NCBI GenBank assembly: GCA_014904845.1
Contig: MU119617.1
Span: 1-37,484, forward strand
Source of the DNA: Acephala macrosclerotiorum
Lineage: Eukaryota > Ascomycota > Leotiomycetes > Helotiales > Mollisiaceae
Direction of reading: 5' to 3'
Length of the DNA: 37,484 nucleotides
The notes beneath the pieces were generated by a model. It worked only from the letters and a program-made list of their open reading frames with translations, ran no database searches and had not been told where the DNA came from. This document shows, piece after piece, positions 34,798 to 37,484 of the stretch (positions are counted from its first letter, which is position 1; every line of letters begins with the position of its first letter). The position numbers and the translations under genes were made by a program.

Positions 34798-36170
34798 ATA
34801 TTTATTTCAAAATACAATAAAATAAAAAATTCAATAATAAATTAATTTTCTTTTTTACAAAATAATTATAATATTACAAAACAATTTTCGATTTTTAAAT
34901 AATTAAATCAATTTCTATTGCTTGTTTCAATAATATACTATTTTCAAATCAACTTTAAAAAAAACAATTTCAATATACAATAGTATTATTTACTACTAAT
35001 ATTGTAATTATTTCAATTCTATTAATAATATATTTTTCGCGATTTTATATTTTATTAAAATCTTTTCAATTATTATTTAAATAATCTTTTGTAAAAACAG
35101 TATTAATAAGATCGAAATTATAAATAATTTGTTCAATCGATACTCGCTTTCGTAAATCAATACAAAATCTCGTTAAAATATTATATTAGTTTACAAAGTC
35201 GATATTCTAATTCTCAAAATTAATATTTTTATTTTTTAAATATATTGAATTCGATTACATTGTATAAATATTAAATGTATTTAATATCGATAAATTCTAC
35301 ACGTTTTATTATTATATTAATATCAAAATTTATTATTTTTTTTTAAATTTCTCAGGATTTTATCAACGAATTAATATAGAAAAAAATATGAAAATTATTA
35401 GTAAAACGACAAAAGATCGATTGAAAAATAAAAATTTTACGATTATGAAAATAAAAAACTAATATAGAAAAGTAATAAAATACAAAACAAAAAAATCCAA
35501 TCGTAGATTAATTCGTTTTAATCAGTAAATTAAATTTATTCGAAATAATTCGTAATTCGTAAATTAATCAATTAATTAATCAAAGTAGAAATAAAAAGAA
35601 TTATTAATTAATTTATAATAAATAAAAACTCTTTATATACTAAAAACTACGTAATTAGTACTACTTTCGAAATTAGCTATTTATAAGAATTTTTAAAGAG
35701 AAAACATATAATTTTACTACAATCGTTTTTTTATATAACGAACTCGTTTCGAGTCTCGAAAAAAAAAATTAAAAAAAAAAAAAAATTTACTTTAAATAAA
35801 AAACTCAAAACTTGAAATCTTTTAAATTATTGTCGTTCTTTTTCAAGAATCTAATAATCTTTTCAATATTTCTATTAGTATTAAATTTCTTTATAATTTT
35901 TTTTTTTCTTTTAAAATTTAATAGAAAAAAAAAAAGTAAACGAATTTCAAATTCAAATTTATTATTAGAAATAATTAAATACTTTTAATTATTTTCTATA
36001 AACGCTATTAATCTTTTAATTTCGCATTTAAAAAAAAATTTATTATCAAAACACATTTTTATTTTTTTTATTTCAAAATATTAAAAAATTAATTTGATTT
36101 GAATTATAATTTGTTTTTATTAATAAGTATATAAATATTTATTATTAAACGAGTTCTAGTAATCTAATTA
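34798..36170. other. Moderately RIP-mutated sequence, nothing identified
   Basis: Composition is like the gypsy region rather than the deserts. Short coding-like stretches occur on the minus strand (for example Asn-Ile-Glu-Lys-Ile-Ile-Arg-Phe-Leu-Lys-Lys near 35,830-35,870). No domain can be named and no LTR was recognised. Confidence 0.5.
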
Positions 36171-36494
36171 TTAGAAAATCTTATATCGAATAATAAAATA
36201 ATTTAAAAATTTCGTACAATAAATTATATTGAAAATTGCGTCGATTTTTTCAAATTGAATATTATCGAGAAAAGATTTATCGTTAGAAAATTCTTGAAAT
36301 CGATTCTCGAAAAAAACTCGAAATTTATTATAAATTTCTTTGAGTTTCTCGTAAATAGTATCGCTAATAATTTTTTTACTAGTATTAATAAATATTAAAT
36401 TTACGAGAAATAAAATAAAAAAATTAAAATTCTTAAGATTCTTAGTGTATTTTCGATCGATAAAAGTTTTTGTTTTATAAACGTGTAATTTCAA
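36171..36494 (-). pseudogene. Possible minus-strand coding relic, identity uncertain
   Basis: A 107-codon open frame with balanced residues (KLHVYKTKTFIDRKYTKNL at the start; YEKLKEIYNKFRVFFENRFQ in the middle) stands out from the surrounding sequence. The run from there to YCTKFLNYF vaguely recalls the segment between protease and reverse transcriptase of Ty3/gypsy Pol, where a Y-x-x-F-x-x-x-F block precedes an acidic and PPFGP-like part. Catalytic motifs are absent, and downstream minus-strand sequence could not be matched with confidence. If right, a second gypsy element lies in the opposite orientation at the right edge. Confidence 0.35.
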
Positions 36495-37484
36495 TTTTTA
36501 AAATTTTTTTTCTACAATATTTGATTAAATTTATTTTAAGAAATCTCTAATTAAAATTTGATTTTTAATATTAAAAAAGAGATTTATTCAAGTAATTCTT
36601 TTAAAGAATTAAAACAATTAATTTATCGTTTTTTTATAGTCGTTAAATCACGAATAAATCATTTGAAATTTATTAGAAAAAAAAAAATTAATATACAATA
36701 AATTTGAATTTTAAAATATATTTATTTTTTTTTCGTAAAAAAAATTGATTAATTTTATTGTTTTAATAAAGTCTAATAAATTGAGAAAAAGTAACGAAAT
36801 AAAAAAAGTAATCTTTGAAAAATCGATAAAATAATAATTACAATTTGAGATTTGTTTATAAAAATTGAACAATAAAAAAAAAATATATATTGTATAAAAA
36901 AAAAAATTCGTTAAAAAAAGTTTATTAATAGTAGAATTTCAATATATTAATTTCTTTGAAAAAAAACAATAAAATAATTTTTTTTTTCGTTTATTTAAAG
37001 AAATTTTATAAAGTAAAAATTATTACAATTTTTAAATTAATAAATAATTTAATCGAAAAAATAAAAATAAAAACAATAAAAACTCGCGAAAATTAAAATC
37101 GATTTTTCGTTAACGTTTTCTATTTATATTGAAAAATAGTAAAAATATTTATAAACTAAAAACGAATATTAAAATAAATTTAAATAAATTGAAAATTTTT
37201 TTTTTTAATATATAATTTATAAATTTTGAATAATTGTATTTTTATAATTTCAATTTATTTTTTATCGTTTTCAAAGTATAAATCGAAATTCTTATAAAAC
37301 GTTATATAATAAACTCGATAAAATTGTTTAATGAACGAGTATTTATAAATATTGTAAATAGTATTTAAAATTTCAATACAATTAATAAAACTCAAAATAT
37401 CAAAAAAAGCAACGTTTGATTTTTAAGTATTATTTATATTGTACGTACAATTAATTATTGAACGTATATTATTTGATTAAAACT
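36495..37484. other. Moderately RIP-mutated sequence, nothing identified
   Basis: A/T-rich with CpG remnants, to the window edge. No motif, repeat of R, or element terminus was recognised on either strand. Confidence 0.5.

Noticed and set aside
1..37484. Mitochondrial DNA, or an organism with a uniformly A/T-rich genome
   Set aside because: Islands of normal composition, nuclear transposon families, and an R1/R2 pair differing by transitions point to local mutation of nuclear repeats. No mitochondrial gene was seen.

Overview
The window looks like a nuclear, heterochromatic block from a filamentous ascomycete (Pezizomycotina type) that has been heavily hit by repeat-induced point mutation (RIP). 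Most of the sequence is A/T, with short islands of ordinary composition. Every recognisable protein relic belongs to a transposable element. In the coding relics the breaks are mostly C-to-T or G-to-A changes: Trp and Gln codons turned into stops, Asp to Asn, Cys and His to Tyr. No intact host gene, tRNA, rRNA, CRISPR array or bacterial-type signal was seen. The species cannot be named from the sequence.

Layout. An ATT microsatellite (1-95) opens an unreadable A/T desert. At 3510-4846 lies an almost unmutated copy of a dispersed repeat, called R here (copy R1), built round three tandem units of about 200-217 bp. A second desert runs to about 10,840. A small mixed island with inverted repeats and a TATA box follows (10,840-11,575). 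At 12,643 a second R copy (R2) begins. It is interrupted by a 5'-truncated Tad-like LINE (about 12,691-15,543, ending in an AAT tail) and resumes at 15,545-16,790 as a RIP-eroded version of R1. After another desert comes a third, divergent R copy (R3, about 21,110-23,890), split by a 2.0-kb piggyBac-type DNA transposon (21,565-23,572) with terminal inverted repeats and a broken transposase.

From about 26,030 to the end the sequence is less eroded, and reading frames can still be followed. This part holds a decayed Ty3/gypsy chromovirus: gag-like region, reverse transcriptase, RNase H, integrase and a C-terminal chromodomain, up to about 32,620. It is followed by an unidentified decayed frame of about 650 codons (32,848-34,797). 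An unidentified frame on the minus strand lies near 36,171-36,494.

How the parts relate. R served at least twice as a landing site for other elements. R1 next to R2 gives a before-and-after view of RIP in one window. The elements do not form a pathway; this is a graveyard of nested elements. The most distinctive items are the piggyBac insertion whose empty site can be read from R1 and which seems to carry a TA rather than TTAA duplication, the sharp change in RIP intensity near 26,030, and the unidentified frame at 32,848-34,797.
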